Assembly (NCBI RefSeq): GCF_051020985.1
Contig: NC_135007.1
Span: 10,133,501 to 10,197,500, forward strand
Origin: Nomia melanderi
Lineage: Eukaryota > Arthropoda > Insecta > Hymenoptera > Halictidae
Reading direction: 5' to 3'
Length of the DNA: 64,000 nt
Part shown: positions 1 to 12,610 of the stretch, one piece after another
Layout of the letters: the number at the start of each line of letters is the position of its first letter
Position numbering within the stretch: position 1 is the stretch's first letter
Notes under the pieces: generated by a model
The model's input: only the letters and a program-made list of their open reading frames with translations
The model's database searches: none
Told to the model about the DNA's origin: nothing
Made by a program: the position numbers and the translations under genes

Positions 1-3000
1 TAATGATAAACTTTGGTGTAAATTTCGAAGACAAATGGCAGAAGGTTATCAAAGATAATACGAAACGAGATATGACGAAGTTTCAGAGTCTTCGTGTACA
101 TCGTTAAGCACACGTGCTCGTTGAACACGTGATCATACGAGTATTTATTTGCTGAATTTCGGTTATCTGGTCACGTAACCAGAGACTGACATAACTGAGA
201 TCAGGAAGCAAGTTCGTACTTGAATAATCCATTCGATTAGATACGTGAAGCTCCAACATTGTTCCAAGCAAAGGTTTATACAAATAATAAACTACCCGTA
301 AGTTATACCATCAATTTTTCATGTAGTTTGCGGACTGACAATTCTAAACAATTCATCTTGCTACATTGCTTCCAACCAAATCATCTACTACCTTCCACGC
401 ACATTTATAACTTCGAAATCAAACGTACATAAAAATAGTGTACCAGAGATAATAGAAAACAATAAACGAAATTTTACGACCATTCCGGTTGATCTTCAAT
501 GACCTTCTCGTTAAAAAGAAAAAAGACTGACACATAAATAGCTCCACACTGGTACGATCAGGTAACTCTTCAACATGCTATTTATAACGATTACAATTAT
601 AAAATACATTGGCAGAACCTCTGAAGAAACAGTAGTGTACCATAAAAAGGATTTTTTGATATACGGTATGGTTGCCGCCCGGTGTCCACGTAAAAGCGCG
701 CGGGTCAAAAGACTCGCTGGAAATTTCGAGCAGGATTCGCCATAGTCGGCGTCCCGGCGGCAACACGAGCCTGCGCCGGTAGGACGTCCACACGATCCAC
801 CCGGCAGTCGATAGACGACCTCGTTCGTGTTTCGGTCATCTCGAATCCCACGGGTTTCAGCGATTGGACAAAGATCGCGCGTCTCCGTTTGCAAAGATCC
901 TCGATGCACCGCCGATAAAGGAGACTTTACAGGTGCCAGACACATCTAGAAATCATCTAAGTCCGCCACCATCCCCGGTGTCCTGGCTGAAGGGGAGCTA
1001 TCCCTGAAGATTGCCTCGGGCAGAGGTGATTCCGCGCGTTCTCGCTCCGATTTAGAAATATGTAGACGGTCGTTAGTGATAGGTCGTACACTTAGCTTCT
1101 ACGTGAATTACGCGATTCGCCGTTTCGTCGGTCGTTCGGCCCACCGGACGATGGAGGACACAGGTGGCCGGGGATTCGCAGGCCTAGCCGGGGACATCGT
1201 TTTTACCGTTGGTATCGATCTCGCCGGGATGTCCTGTTCCGATGGGTCGACGCGAGACGGATCGGTCGGTTTCGTTCCGCGACGTTCACACATGACTACG
1301 GGATCACGGATGATGACCTAGAATGTAGGACCTATGCGATAGGTGAACCTGCTGACCGATGGACAGGTACGATTGCCATTACTATTGATTTCACGTGTTG
1401 ACTGCGCTGGTGGTCCCTGCTGATCTGTATGCTACCCGTTGTTTCCTTTTTCATGTGTGGTTTTCACTTCAGAATGTTTCATTATTACGTGGAAAATCGA
1501 ATCTATGATCGGATAGATCGGCTACGCGTGACCGAACATGTTTCGATGAAGACCGAATGGAATGAAGGAACAAAGTTGATTTGGGAGGAATGAAGTTTCT
1601 TCGTCTTCTTGGGTATAGCAAATATTTGTGTTGATTTTTATGGTAGACTGAATATACCTTTGTTGCGTCTGTCGCAGTCGGTTTTGTTCGTTGATTCGGA
1701 GATAAAATAATCGACTTTAAATGCAGTTTCGTCTGTTCTGTGTCAATCTACATACTTTTCGATGAGAATTATAGAATTATGATATCCGATGTCACAATAC
1801 TACTTCTCGATCGAAATATTTAGGTGTAACAGTCGGGGAATTATTACATTTGTTCGTAATGTGTCATTTGGCCGAGCCATTCATTGTAACTCGACTCGAA
1901 AGAGAGTAATAGATTCGGTTAGAATAAAAACTTAGGTTCGCAAGCCGGTCAACGGTTAGAAGATTATTGCAGGAAGGAATAAACGCAATCTTGTTGAGCG
2001 TACGATGATTTATTTCATTTGATTATGAAGTTATCGCATTCGACAGAAAAAATGGCAATTAATATTTTACAGTTTTAATTTGTACGATATCCTGAATGAT
2101 TTATTTATTATGGTTATATGATCTTATTATCTGCCAATACTTCTTCTTACATTCTAGACGGCCGACTACATGTGTAATTGCTGATAAGCGCTGAATAAAT
2201 GAAATCGCGCGATATTAGGTAACCATTATCGCGTAGGTCATTCGGTCAAAATTGCTGTCTGAATCAGAGAACATCATCGTGACGGAAATTTTCTGGCTGA
2301 AACGTTTTTGATAACACAAGTAAAAAGTATCATTGTTAGAGGATCAGCGAAATGAAATAATGAGGTAACAGAATCGAAAAAATCGAGATGCAAGTGATTG
2401 TAATATATCTATGAGGAAAGTAGAAAAATTAAAATGAGATATCAGCGAATTTCATTGGAATATCTAATCAGATATATTATTCGTAGCATTGTATAAGTTG
2501 TTAACAAAAGTTTTTGCGCTTTATTGCATTTACAAACGTTTTTATCAAATGATATACACTGTGTTCTGTTTATTTCAACGGAAAATAACGTTCACTGTTG
2601 ATTGCAATTCGATGTTACACTATCGTTTGTGTCCTCGAATAAAACGATTTTATGCCAACACATTATACCTAATTTCATATGCATTCGATACTAAGAATCA
2701 TTTGCATAATACGTGTGTTTATTATTCTCGTAAATAAAAAGTATGCACATTTCTATGAGCACAGAGTGCAATCCTTCATTTTACGTCCTGATGCGTATAA
2801 TTTTGTTGAAAAGATATGTTAACCGGCGATGTTTATTCGGCGACTGGTTTAACTAACACAACAGAATTACAGAGTGGTTTTACTAAGTTCTTATTCTAGT
2901 CGATAGTTGTGCGTCAAATTCAACGTCATAGCCGATTCATAATTATAAACGTTCGATAGAAGCGTCACAGTTTGCTAAGGAACTTTCAAGCCTTTGCACG

Positions 3001-3673
3001 GCAACGGTTCAATCGCGACCAGTTGAATAATCGGGGCAATGATTATCGATCGTTCTTACGTCAGAACAACGTTTCTCGAAATGCAGTTTACTTTTGTGGG
3101 GTATAAGTGGCGAGGATGCAACGAGTACTGGTTACGAAAGTAACACTTCCCATACTTCGATAGATCAGTATTGTCGATGTTAATAGAAATCTGGAAGAAA
3201 TATCAAACAAATAAATAATAACGATCGATTTTGTTAAATTATCTGGAAGAGGACAATTCAAAGAAGCGTATTCAATTTCTGTTCATTTTGTCTGTTAACG
3301 CATTAAATTCGTGCAGAAATTTTTAAGACTTTCAGTTCCGTTTCGACTGTATTGAACTTAATGCAATCAAGTTAAGTTCGTTCAGTGTTTGGATGGGAAG
3401 GTTTCTAATTAATTGAGAAAAGTCAATTTGGTTCCAAATTTAGGAACACTGATGTTGTATGAATATGGTTTGATACGAGTTAGGATAATTATTATTAATT
3501 AACATTGGCCATTAAAATTTATTTGAAACATAACGGTTTGTGAAGTGAGCTGAGGGCAAATTAAAAATATTTAATCAATGATTTTTAAGTGGACCCAAAA
3601 CATTTATAACACGACAGTGTTGTTTAGCGGTACTAACGGTAGGATATATTTTATTTGCAGAACCAAGAGAATA
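1..3673. other. Non-coding region upstream of desaturase A
   Basis: I recognise no protein-coding gene here. Roughly 650-1330 is distinctly richer in G+C and CpG than the AT-rich surroundings, and several short frames stay open through it on both strands, but none reads as a known protein. It could be a promoter or an untranslated first exon. A plausible splice acceptor (TTTATTTGCAG, ending at 3660) lies 13 bases before the desaturase A start codon, so that gene probably has a non-coding first exon somewhere in this interval; I could not place it. Confidence 0.5.
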
Positions 3674-6600
3674 ATGGCGCCAAATATCACCAGTACCCCA
3701 ACGGGAGTAATATACGAGGGGGAGAAAGTCGATGAAAGCTCACAAATCGAGCAGCCAAAAAAGAAATTCGTGAGACAGATCGTTTGGAGAAACGTAGTTA
3801 TCTTCGTCTACCTACATCTGGCAGCGATTTACGGACTCTACCTTGCCTTGACATCCGCCAAGATTTTAACATCCCTGTTTGGTAAGTGAGATGAATCCTA
3901 GCAAGTCCTTAGCTTCGTTGCTTCATTTTTACAGACCGTAGAGCCCGAGTTATTTCACCAAAAATTGTAACAGTTCTTGGAAGAATTGATCCTCGGTGTA
4001 TTATTAGCGACTGTTATTCACACAATCAGTATTACTTTCGAATTTCGTACCGCCAACTCGATGCTCGCGTGATTCGTGTCGGTTCAAGTTACAGAAACAG
4101 TTTTAATTCGATCAATAATTCTGAAAAGTGGGCTGAGCCCACTGAAACGAAATTTCCTTCGACCAACGTATGCATCGTTCTGGAAAATGAACGAATAAGA
4201 ACGATGAATGACAAATTGTGTCACATCGATGCAGTTTCCGGTTTCGCTGACTACAATAATCTTGTTCACTCGAACCGGTATTCTTCGTTGCAAGTTCAAA
4301 AGAAGCATACAGATTATATTGGGTGTTATGAAATATGTTAACGAACGAACTATAGTCTTTAAATTAATTTATTTAATATAATTCGACTGTTTTAATATAC
4401 AAAAGGGACGAACCGACTGCAATAAATGATTCATACAATTTGTATCGATCGTTTAGAAGGTTTATCGCTTAAAAGGATAATCAACTTAATATTAATTGTT
4501 CTTTCACTTTGTTTCTTTGCAGCCTTACTTCTATATATGGGTAGTGGTCTCGGAATCACCGCTGGCGCTCACAGATTATGGTCACACAAATCGTACAAGG
4601 CAAAAATGCCTTTGGAATTTTTTCTAATGCTTATGAACACCATAGCCTTTCAAGTAAGTGGACGATTCCGATCGCAAAACCATTTGTAACCGTTGACCAG
4701 GCCCGTGGGGTTTACTGTTATGCAATAAGCAAAAATGAGACAGATTAGCTCCCAGACGGCGATCGGACTTTGGGCCGCGATATGATTAATAAGAGTAGAC
4801 GAACAGGCATAATGTGATTAGTTAAAATTGAATATCTATTACTGTCGTTTCTTTCCGATGACATTTTTTTTCATTTCTTTGTATTTAACATTGGATCTGA
4901 TAATTACATAATTAGAATTAACTAATGAAAGCAATTGCATAGATTACGTTAATTCATTGACCCTAAGATAATTTATTGTGTACGTACGCAGAGTAATGAT
5001 TGGTCATCATTAGAAGATGTAATTTGAAAATATTTGTATTTTACCCTTTGGTCCTTTTACAGATGTAGCATGAAAAATTTTTAAATTTTTCTAATCTATC
5101 GCAGTCGATTTCTTCATTTCCAATTAATAGTAATCTCTTTAGTAGTGAAATGTATATTCATTATTTCACTTATCCATTTGTTAATTATGACTTGTTTGAA
5201 CCTGTTTCTTACGCTAATCGTGCAAGAATTAATGAAAACAATAGCCCTAATTTATGAGATTTATGTCTTGTATAACAGTTTGTTAACGTCATGTGGTGTA
5301 ACATATTTACAATTCATAACTTCTATTGAATTGCAAATCGCACATGGAACTAGTTAATTGTTTTTACTCAACAACCTTTCGTTTACAATCCAGAATAAAA
5401 AGTCGCACATTACATATCTATCTTGAACAATCTTCAATCAAAGTCAAAACACGATACAATAGAATGTTAAGGTTCTAGTATTATATCTGCTCTTGACACA
5501 TTCTATAATATCGAGATTAAGTTAAGTACTGATATATCTATAATTTATTGGTCATTAATACATAAACGATGTTTATCTTGAAGCCAAGATACCATATACG
5601 GTCACTGGTTTCGTGGATAAAACCGAATTTTTTATTCTACTCTAAAGTTCTTCGTTCTGCAAATGAATGGCCCGATTAAAATATTCTGACGTTAAGTTTT
5701 CAATGCTCCTGTAAGAATCATCTAATATGTGTCTAAATTAGGCGTTAATATTTTGTTTCAAAGAATTCGGCAATCGAGTGGGCCAGGGACCACAGATTGC
5801 ACCATAAATACAGCGAGACCGATGCGGATCCCCATAACGCGAAAAGAGGATTCTTCTTTGCTCATGTTGGTTGGTTGCTGTGCAAAAAACATCCGGACAT
5901 CTCGGAGAAAGGAAGGGGAATCGATATCAGTGATTTAATGAATAACAGGATACTCAGTTTCCAAAAAAAGTAGGTGCACTTTGTCATAATTCCAAATAAG
6001 ATGGCCCGATCCTATTTAAACTGTCAAATGTCTATATTCTCAATTGTTTTTAGAAAAACATTTTTTGTTTCGTTAGATGTCAATGACATTTGCGATGTAC
6101 CAGTTCTTTTAAAAAGAATGAGTTATCTCTTCCTGACTGAGCTTAAAATGACTTGCAATAATTACGATTCTAAAAAAAAAAGAAAAAAAAACATTTTTAT
6201 ACCTAAGTTATGCTTATTCATTTCATTATGCTAATCGGAGGATTTATCACTTTATAAATTTTAACGCGTCCGACAATGACTATGAGTATTGCAACGGAAT
6301 ATCAATTATACCCGGTAAAGAGGTTGTAATTTATCTAACGAAACTATTTTTTCATAATTTATTCACAGATATTACATGATCTTGATGCCAATCATGTGTT
6401 TCGTACTGCCAACCGTTATTCCAGCTTTGTGTTGGAATGAGTCGTGGTCGAACGCCTATTTCATTTCTGGAGTCTTGCGTTACATTTTCACGCTGAATTG
6501 CACGTGGTTGGTTAACTCCGCAGCCCATCTCTTTGGAAACAAACCATACGACAGGTTAGTATAATTCTTTGTTAATAAACAAAAATGTTATATCTTATTC

Positions 6601-7658
6601 TCAGTTATTTATAATAGTAATAACAAGCATTAAAAAAAAAATGAAACTACCTCGGTGCACGTAACGTGTACATAGGGTGTTTCAAAAGTCTTGTTATTGT
6701 TACTTGTTAAACAAATCAATCATTTATCTTTACTAAAATAGAAATAATTTTTCATCTGTAAGAGTACATTTTTCAAGACGATCACTATTGACCAGTCGGA
6801 GCATTTGATAATAAATAATATTAATACAGTTAACTTAAATAAATATTCATAAAATTCTGTAAAATTAGGGAAAATATTAAAGAAATTTGAATATCTATTT
6901 TTCACACAAAAATCTATTAATATAATAAACTTTCTAACAAAACTTCCACTACATTCGGTATAACATACTTGGGCTACTCACTTATGGTCCCTCGGGCAAG
7001 GTCACGAGTTACAACACTCTGTAGTAATACAGCAAGTACGGTTTTGGGAATTACTTCGTAACAAGGGAGAACAGGTTACTAATCTCACGCTTTAAACTTG
7101 TACACGATTTTGTTCCAACGATGTCCCTTACTATGCGTTGATTGGAGGAATGATAAAAAATGTATGTATGAATAAAGGATTGCCCAAGCTTAATTTCTAG
7201 AAACAATACAGGTGAAATAATAGAGTTGCAATTCGAACAACCATAAGAAATACGTAATAATAGAATTTCAATTCAAATAGAATGAAGGAAGAGTATTACT
7301 GTTATTAAAAAATGTTTAATTAAATAATTCCAGGTATATCAACCCAGCTGAAAACAAAGGAGTGGCCCTTACAGCTTTTGGCGAGGGCTGGCACAACTAC
7401 CACCATGTGTTCCCATGGGACTACAAAACGGCCGAGTTAGGCAATTACAGATTCAATATCACGACAGCTTTCATCGACCTCTGCGCCAAGCTTGGTCTGG
7501 CGTACGACTTGAAGGTGATTCCCGTGGACATGGTTAAGAAACGGGTGGAAAGAACGGGCGACGGTAGCCACGAACTTTGGGGCTGGGGTGACAAAGATCA
7601 GACACAAGAAGACAGGAACCAGACGATGGTAATACATTCCCTAAAGAAAAACCACTAG
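3674..7658 (+). CDS. Acyl-CoA delta-9 desaturase (desaturase A)
   Basis: Membrane di-iron fatty acyl-CoA desaturase of the ER, which puts a cis double bond at about C9 of palmitoyl- or stearoyl-CoA using electrons from cytochrome b5. Exons: 3674-3881, 4523-4653, 5764-5969, 6369-6554 and 7334-7658, all with GT-AG junctions and continuous phase, giving about 351 residues, the usual family length. All three histidine boxes are intact: HRLWSH (86-91), HRLHH (123-127) and HNYHH (264-268). The NSAAH motif that supplies a further metal ligand ends exon 4, and GEGWHNYHHVFPWDYK is textbook for the family. Hydrophobic membrane pairs flank the boxes. The start is chosen because MAPN follows a splice acceptor at 3660. 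It is the plus-strand member of a three-gene cluster. Regioselectivity and substrate cannot be read from the sequence. Confidence 0.96.
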
Positions 7659-10639
7659 GGAAGATCCGCCAAACAGCCGACCGTTGTGCCGTGCAATGAA
7701 CGGCGGCCAACTTTGTACAGTTATTAGGACGGGGCCGGGTTGGGCTATCCAAAAAAATTTGGGGTATCACTTAATATTTTGTAGTCACGTGGTTGCGGGA
7801 ATGCTAGCTACATTCGATTTTCTGGGAAATTGCTCAAATACTATTCTGTTAATTGATCCATACTCTGTATCTTATTTTGAATACCCTAAGTTGTAATATT
7901 AATTATAAATATGATACATGTTATGGCCAGAGCAAAATTGATATACAAGCAGCCACTGTGGCAACGATTCATGTAAATATTCATAATACAATATGAAATA
8001 TAACCACATGATGAAAATGAATTGTAACTGGGATTAACAGCACACGTTGCTCAAAAAGCTGAATGAAGTTAGCCCTGTGACTACGCGACTGATTCAAATG
8101 GATCATTTGGTAAGTTCTGAACGTCCTCAATGATTCCAGGGAAAGTCAAAGACCTCTTACGTTATAGATTACAACGATATAAACACTTTCGACGATCCTT
8201 CTGAATGATTCAGACATAGTTTATATGATACACATAGTTCGTTAGTTTGCCCCGTGGGTGATGAGATTCCGCCAAATGAACTTTATTGGAGCCTGCAAAT
8301 CGTAAAGTAACCGCCCATTTCCTCTTTAGTTTACCTATCAGCGTTTACACTCGGTTAGTAGTAACTTTATTTAATATTCTCCCGTTGTTTGTTGATCAAT
8401 TTCGAGGCGAACAAACACGGAGCAGCAAGTACTGTCGGTGCAGGACTATTTATTTCGAAAGAAACACTTTGCCGTATTCTGGTAAGCGTCACTTACCCCT
8501 TTCGGCGCTGGTAGCCCTTCAGGCTTCCCATAAGTTTAAATAACTAAATGTGACGTTTCCAGAGGACGTGTGTATCGCAGGCGAAATATGCTCTCATCGT
8601 TCAAAATCCTAGTATCGGATGTATCAATAATTGATCCTTGAACGAAACTCATCCTAACCTTATACGATCAGGATTATATTGTCTATAAATCGATGGGTGT
8701 GACGAAGAATGGAATGTTTCATGTTCACGAAGTATTGATTTCATTTATTTTCTTTTTGTTTATTTTTACTTACGCTTTTATACTATCCAGCACATCATCT
8801 GAACTTTCCCGAGATTAACAAAAGTTGAAAATGGGACACTTATTTCAATTGTTTCCTGGTACGAACATTTAATTGTGACGTGTTCGTTTAGATTCAAGAA
8901 AACTTAATTATAAAGCTTATAAAACTGAAATATTTTGTTTTCGTATTTGTATTAGTCTTATTTCTTTCCTTCTGTAATGAATTTACGAATTGGCACTATT
9001 CTGTATTGTAAAAGAAAATTTGTTGCTTGAATATAACGGGGACAGTTACTGTACGATGTAGCAGAGTTACTAGACACATTGCATCAAGTTTCAAACGTAA
9101 CGAGCTTATGAAAAGCTTATCAGGTACCTGAACGCAGAAGACAAGGCGATGTTTCACGCTTTCTAGGATGTAAAGACCATTAACGCATTCTTAATTAATT
9201 CTGTCAGTTTATTGGATTAATGTGTGAATAACAGAAGGTCTGCACTCGACGACAGTCTGTACCAAACGAAATTATATAATCGCCTATTAAATGGGTTAGA
9301 AATGAACGCAACAAAACATTTTTTTTTTTTTTTTACTTTAATAGTGTATTACTGTATGTAGTAGCGATTTACACATGTGATTTGTATCATCATTTGCAAT
9401 ATACCACCTTGCAGAACCATAAAATGCGAAAAAAAATCATGATTATTATAAAAAGAACGAAAACTATTGTACACTTTCTGCTAACCCTATTAATACGCTT
9501 TTGATCGGCGCAACGTCTTAATCGAAACTATTAATAGAGAATTAAGCGATTTTTCAAGACTATTTGAATCAAATAAAAGTATGCTGTACGTTTGGTTTAT
9601 TCGTGTACGCGCATATATCTCCGTGATTATTGAGAATACGAAAAAATGTTTCAAATGAAAGTTATTCGCAACGATGGAGGAAACTTAATAAAACATTTCG
9701 ATCTTTTTACATTCTTATTTCAAGAGATTTCAGTAATTTTCTAAAATGGCACTGTGTATTTGAATTATTGCCTATTTGTTACGTTTTCTAAGATGAGTTC
9801 GAAGATGTATATAGCGACTGCATTCAATGAATAATGTGCCGACTATTTTTGTAAACATTGATAATGTCAACTTCGATAGATCTTAATTTTAAGTTTAATT
9901 TATCGAAAATACTACCGCGTACACGAATAGACTGGAGATGCCGTGTAACTTCAAATTACTTTTTAGTTGATTCTTCTGAACAATCTCTACTACGATCTTC
10001 GGAGTTCAATTAAATTTTTACAAGCTAAATACCTTCTTTATTATTTCTATATGTTAACTATAAATAAACATGTATCAATAAATTTGTGTTCCGTGGACAG
10101 ATGAAAAAGGGAATGCTCAGAAGCTTTCGAAAGTATTACTACAGCTTTCAGAGTCCTCGTCCTAATTTCCATAATATAAGCATAGTTGACGTAATATTTT
10201 CAAATACTTCGATAAAACAGACTTCTATATCTCCGTCCTTGCCACGATGAAACAAAACCACAAAACGGAAGGTGTTAATCACCTTTCTTTTAGAATTATT
10301 TCCTTCCTACTCGTCACTGTAATTTCATTCCAGTAAAACTGATTACATCGGACGAGAAACTTTCGTTTCCAGGTAGGCCTGGAATTGAATGAATGGAAAC
10401 CATTTGTCCTCTTTAAACTAATTCCCTTGCAATTTTTATTACTTCCATAGAAATTGATGTCTTCTCTCCTCTTTAGTTTTTGTCCCGAATTGCGTGAGTG
10501 CGGAATGCCATACACCGAACGTATGATTTTCGCGTCGTGGCTTACGAGTGGACGACACACCGGAAATGCGGGGCGTTTTCGGTCATTTCGTGGCGATTCA
10601 GAACGTACAATGTCGACGCGGAGGTGTTGAATGCTTTAA

Positions 10640-11096
10640 TCCCTTGCCTTATAATTTCTGTTGTAACTGCACTTCCTAGAATTACGTCGTCATTAACGCC
10701 AGAATTACCGAACAGGTCAAAATATCCTATCTTGAACTTCTATTTTTACAATTTTCAAAAAGACAGGCACACTTTTCTCAGAAATCTTTTTATAACTTGG
10801 TTCACTAATTTGCATTCTAAAGTGTGCATTAATATATCAATCGAAATTTTAAGAAATGCCTTTTCAATCAGGCAATTTGATTGCTCGGTATTTCTAGTAT
10901 TAATAATTAACCGCATAAAAAAGAGTATTCTATATTCATCTATATCCATGTTTACTTATTAATGGTTTCCAAGTTTTTTTTTCAACAAAAAAGTAAAGTT
11001 CAATTTAAACTCTAAAAAATGTAGTGTCATTTGCTTTTTATAATTTTTGTTTGATATCTTCCTCCTGAGTTTAATACCATATTGTATGGCAAGGGG
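10640..11096. mobile_element. TTAA-type MITE, CCCTTGCC end family
   Basis: A 457-bp segment bounded by imperfect inverted repeats. The left end reads TCCCTTGCCTTATAAT just after TTAA (10636-10639). The right end, read on the other strand, is CCCCTTGCCATACAAT next to a degraded TTAT. No transposase frame is visible. End structure and target resemble a non-autonomous piggyBac-like element. The repeats are diverged, so this is an old copy and less certain than the other TTAA elements. Confidence 0.5.
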
Positions 11097-11233
11097 TTAT
11101 TCGAATTCCACTGACTGCCATCCTTTTTTACCCTATTTTCACGCGTCCGTGGAATTTCTCAATGGGTAATGCGTACACACATAGAAAACGCACAGCACAC
11201 ACATCCACTTTTTCTAAGAAAAATTATATACAT

Positions 11234-11266
11234 AAAAAAAAAATATATATATATATATATATATGT
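11234..11266. repeat. A-run and AT dinucleotide microsatellite
   Basis: About ten A residues run into roughly twelve AT repeats. It is a simple sequence repeat in non-coding DNA and is likely to vary in length between individuals. Confidence 0.9.
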
Positions 11267-12136
11267 GTCTGTTTGCGGTGTAAAACAGTGTGGGACTCGA
11301 TAAACTTTCACGACTAGCTCTAAGGATTAATATTAACATTAAAGAAAAGTGTGCTGTTACCAGGATAAAGATACAAATATATTCTGTTTTGTTACAAGAT
11401 CGTACAGGGGTGGTTTGATTCCCTTTCTGCCATAATTTGAATTTTCCATTGATCTTAAGTTGGTAAATCCGTTTCTTGTTCGCTTTGCTCTCGTGTTCAG
11501 GGAAATTTGTAAACTGCATGTGTTTGATTATTTTCTTTCAAATAAAGGTACAGCACGGTACGAACTGAATACTTTCCTCGTTCCTTTGTTTCCTTTTTCA
11601 TGACATAAATAAAATTTGTTCATAGCGAAATAAGTGATATCGTTTAGTCGGTTGTGTTCTACAATTGTCGAATATATATGGATAGGCGAAAATATATAGG
11701 AACACATTTTTTAGAAGTATAAATTAAACTACATTAATTATGATTTAGAGCAATGTAATTATAATTTTTGTAATAATAAACTTTCTTTGTTGTATTATTT
11801 TTCATACGATTGGAATAATAATCTTTAGGTTTCGAAATACTAATTACTGTGAAAAAAGAATCACGATTCTAAATTAAGAGAAAAGAAAAGAAAAGATGTA
11901 TAGATATGGATCTACAGTAATCGAGTCAGGGTTATAGGATTAAAGGTTATTCCAAAAGTTCGACCTTCCAAAGGTCACTTTCAGAACTGTTGATGAGTCA
12001 TTCCAATGGTATACCTTAAGCGTTGATAGCCTTTCTCGTTGCTTGGAAAAGATAATTATCATTCGTAAACTGATAATAAATTAATTTCTATTTCTTATTG
12101 CATTTGAGGTATATTATATGTATTGAGGAATATCAA

Positions 12137-12377
12137 CACTAACCGTACCGACAGTTTGTATATATCCATTCCTACTGTAACCAGTCAAATAACTGACTAC
12201 GAAATAAAATTCGATTTTTCCAAGTGGAAATAGAAACAAACAGAAAGACAAACATCGAAAAATCTATTAATCACGCAGTACAGGAATTGATATCAAATTA
12301 AATGAACAAACGAAAACGTATAATTTACAATAAAATTTAAAACCCGGTCATTTGACCGATTTGCGGTGCAGTTAGTG
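12137..12377. mobile_element. TTAA-type MITE, CACTAAC end family
   Basis: A 241-bp element with inverted ends CACTAACCGTACCG (left) and, on the other strand, CACTAACTGCACCG (right). The right flank is TTAA (12378-12381); the left flank is TCAA, one base away. Just inside the right end is a short hairpin, CGGTCA-TT-TGACCG (12345-12358), matching the hairpin position of the CACTAGAACT elements at 46857 and 51130. It has no coding capacity and lies downstream of desaturase B. Confidence 0.7.
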
Positions 12378-12610
12378 TTAAACGCGTACTTAACTTTATT
12401 TTGTTTTAAGAACAACATACACGTAAGTAACTGATCGACGTTTAAAACAATTGTTCTGTGCTAGCTATGTTTATGGACGAGCTTGATCAGTTTCAAGACT
12501 AGTAGAACAGGGATTAATACAATTTAATAACATAATTAATCATTGTATATAATGTGAGAGATGATATTTGAAATTTTAAACTTCAACAAATCATATTAGG
12601 AATATTATTT

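Larger units (their letters stand above)
7659..12610. other. Spacer between desaturases A and B
   Basis: The 3' untranslated region of desaturase A starts here, followed by AT-rich DNA in which I recognise no protein-coding gene. It holds homopolymer runs (poly-T near 9320), an A-run with an AT microsatellite at 11234-11266, and two inverted-repeat elements listed separately (10640-11096 and 12137-12377). The longest open frames (about 100-150 codons near 10.3-11.0 kb) fall largely within or beside the first element and show no family motif. Confidence 0.5.

Noticed and set aside
511..945. A 144-codon minus-strand open frame near the window start
   Set aside because: It lies in a GC-rich stretch where several frames are open together, has no family motif, and has no supporting splice or neighbour evidence.
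6674..6700. GGGTGTTTCAAAAGTC, which resembles the end of an insect DNA transposon
   Set aside because: No matching inverted end was found within the next few hundred bases, so a single end is not enough to call an element.
10498..10962. A 154-codon plus-strand open frame
   Set aside because: It largely overlaps the inverted-repeat element at 10640-11096, has no recognisable domain, and is AT-rich with codon use unlike the real exons.
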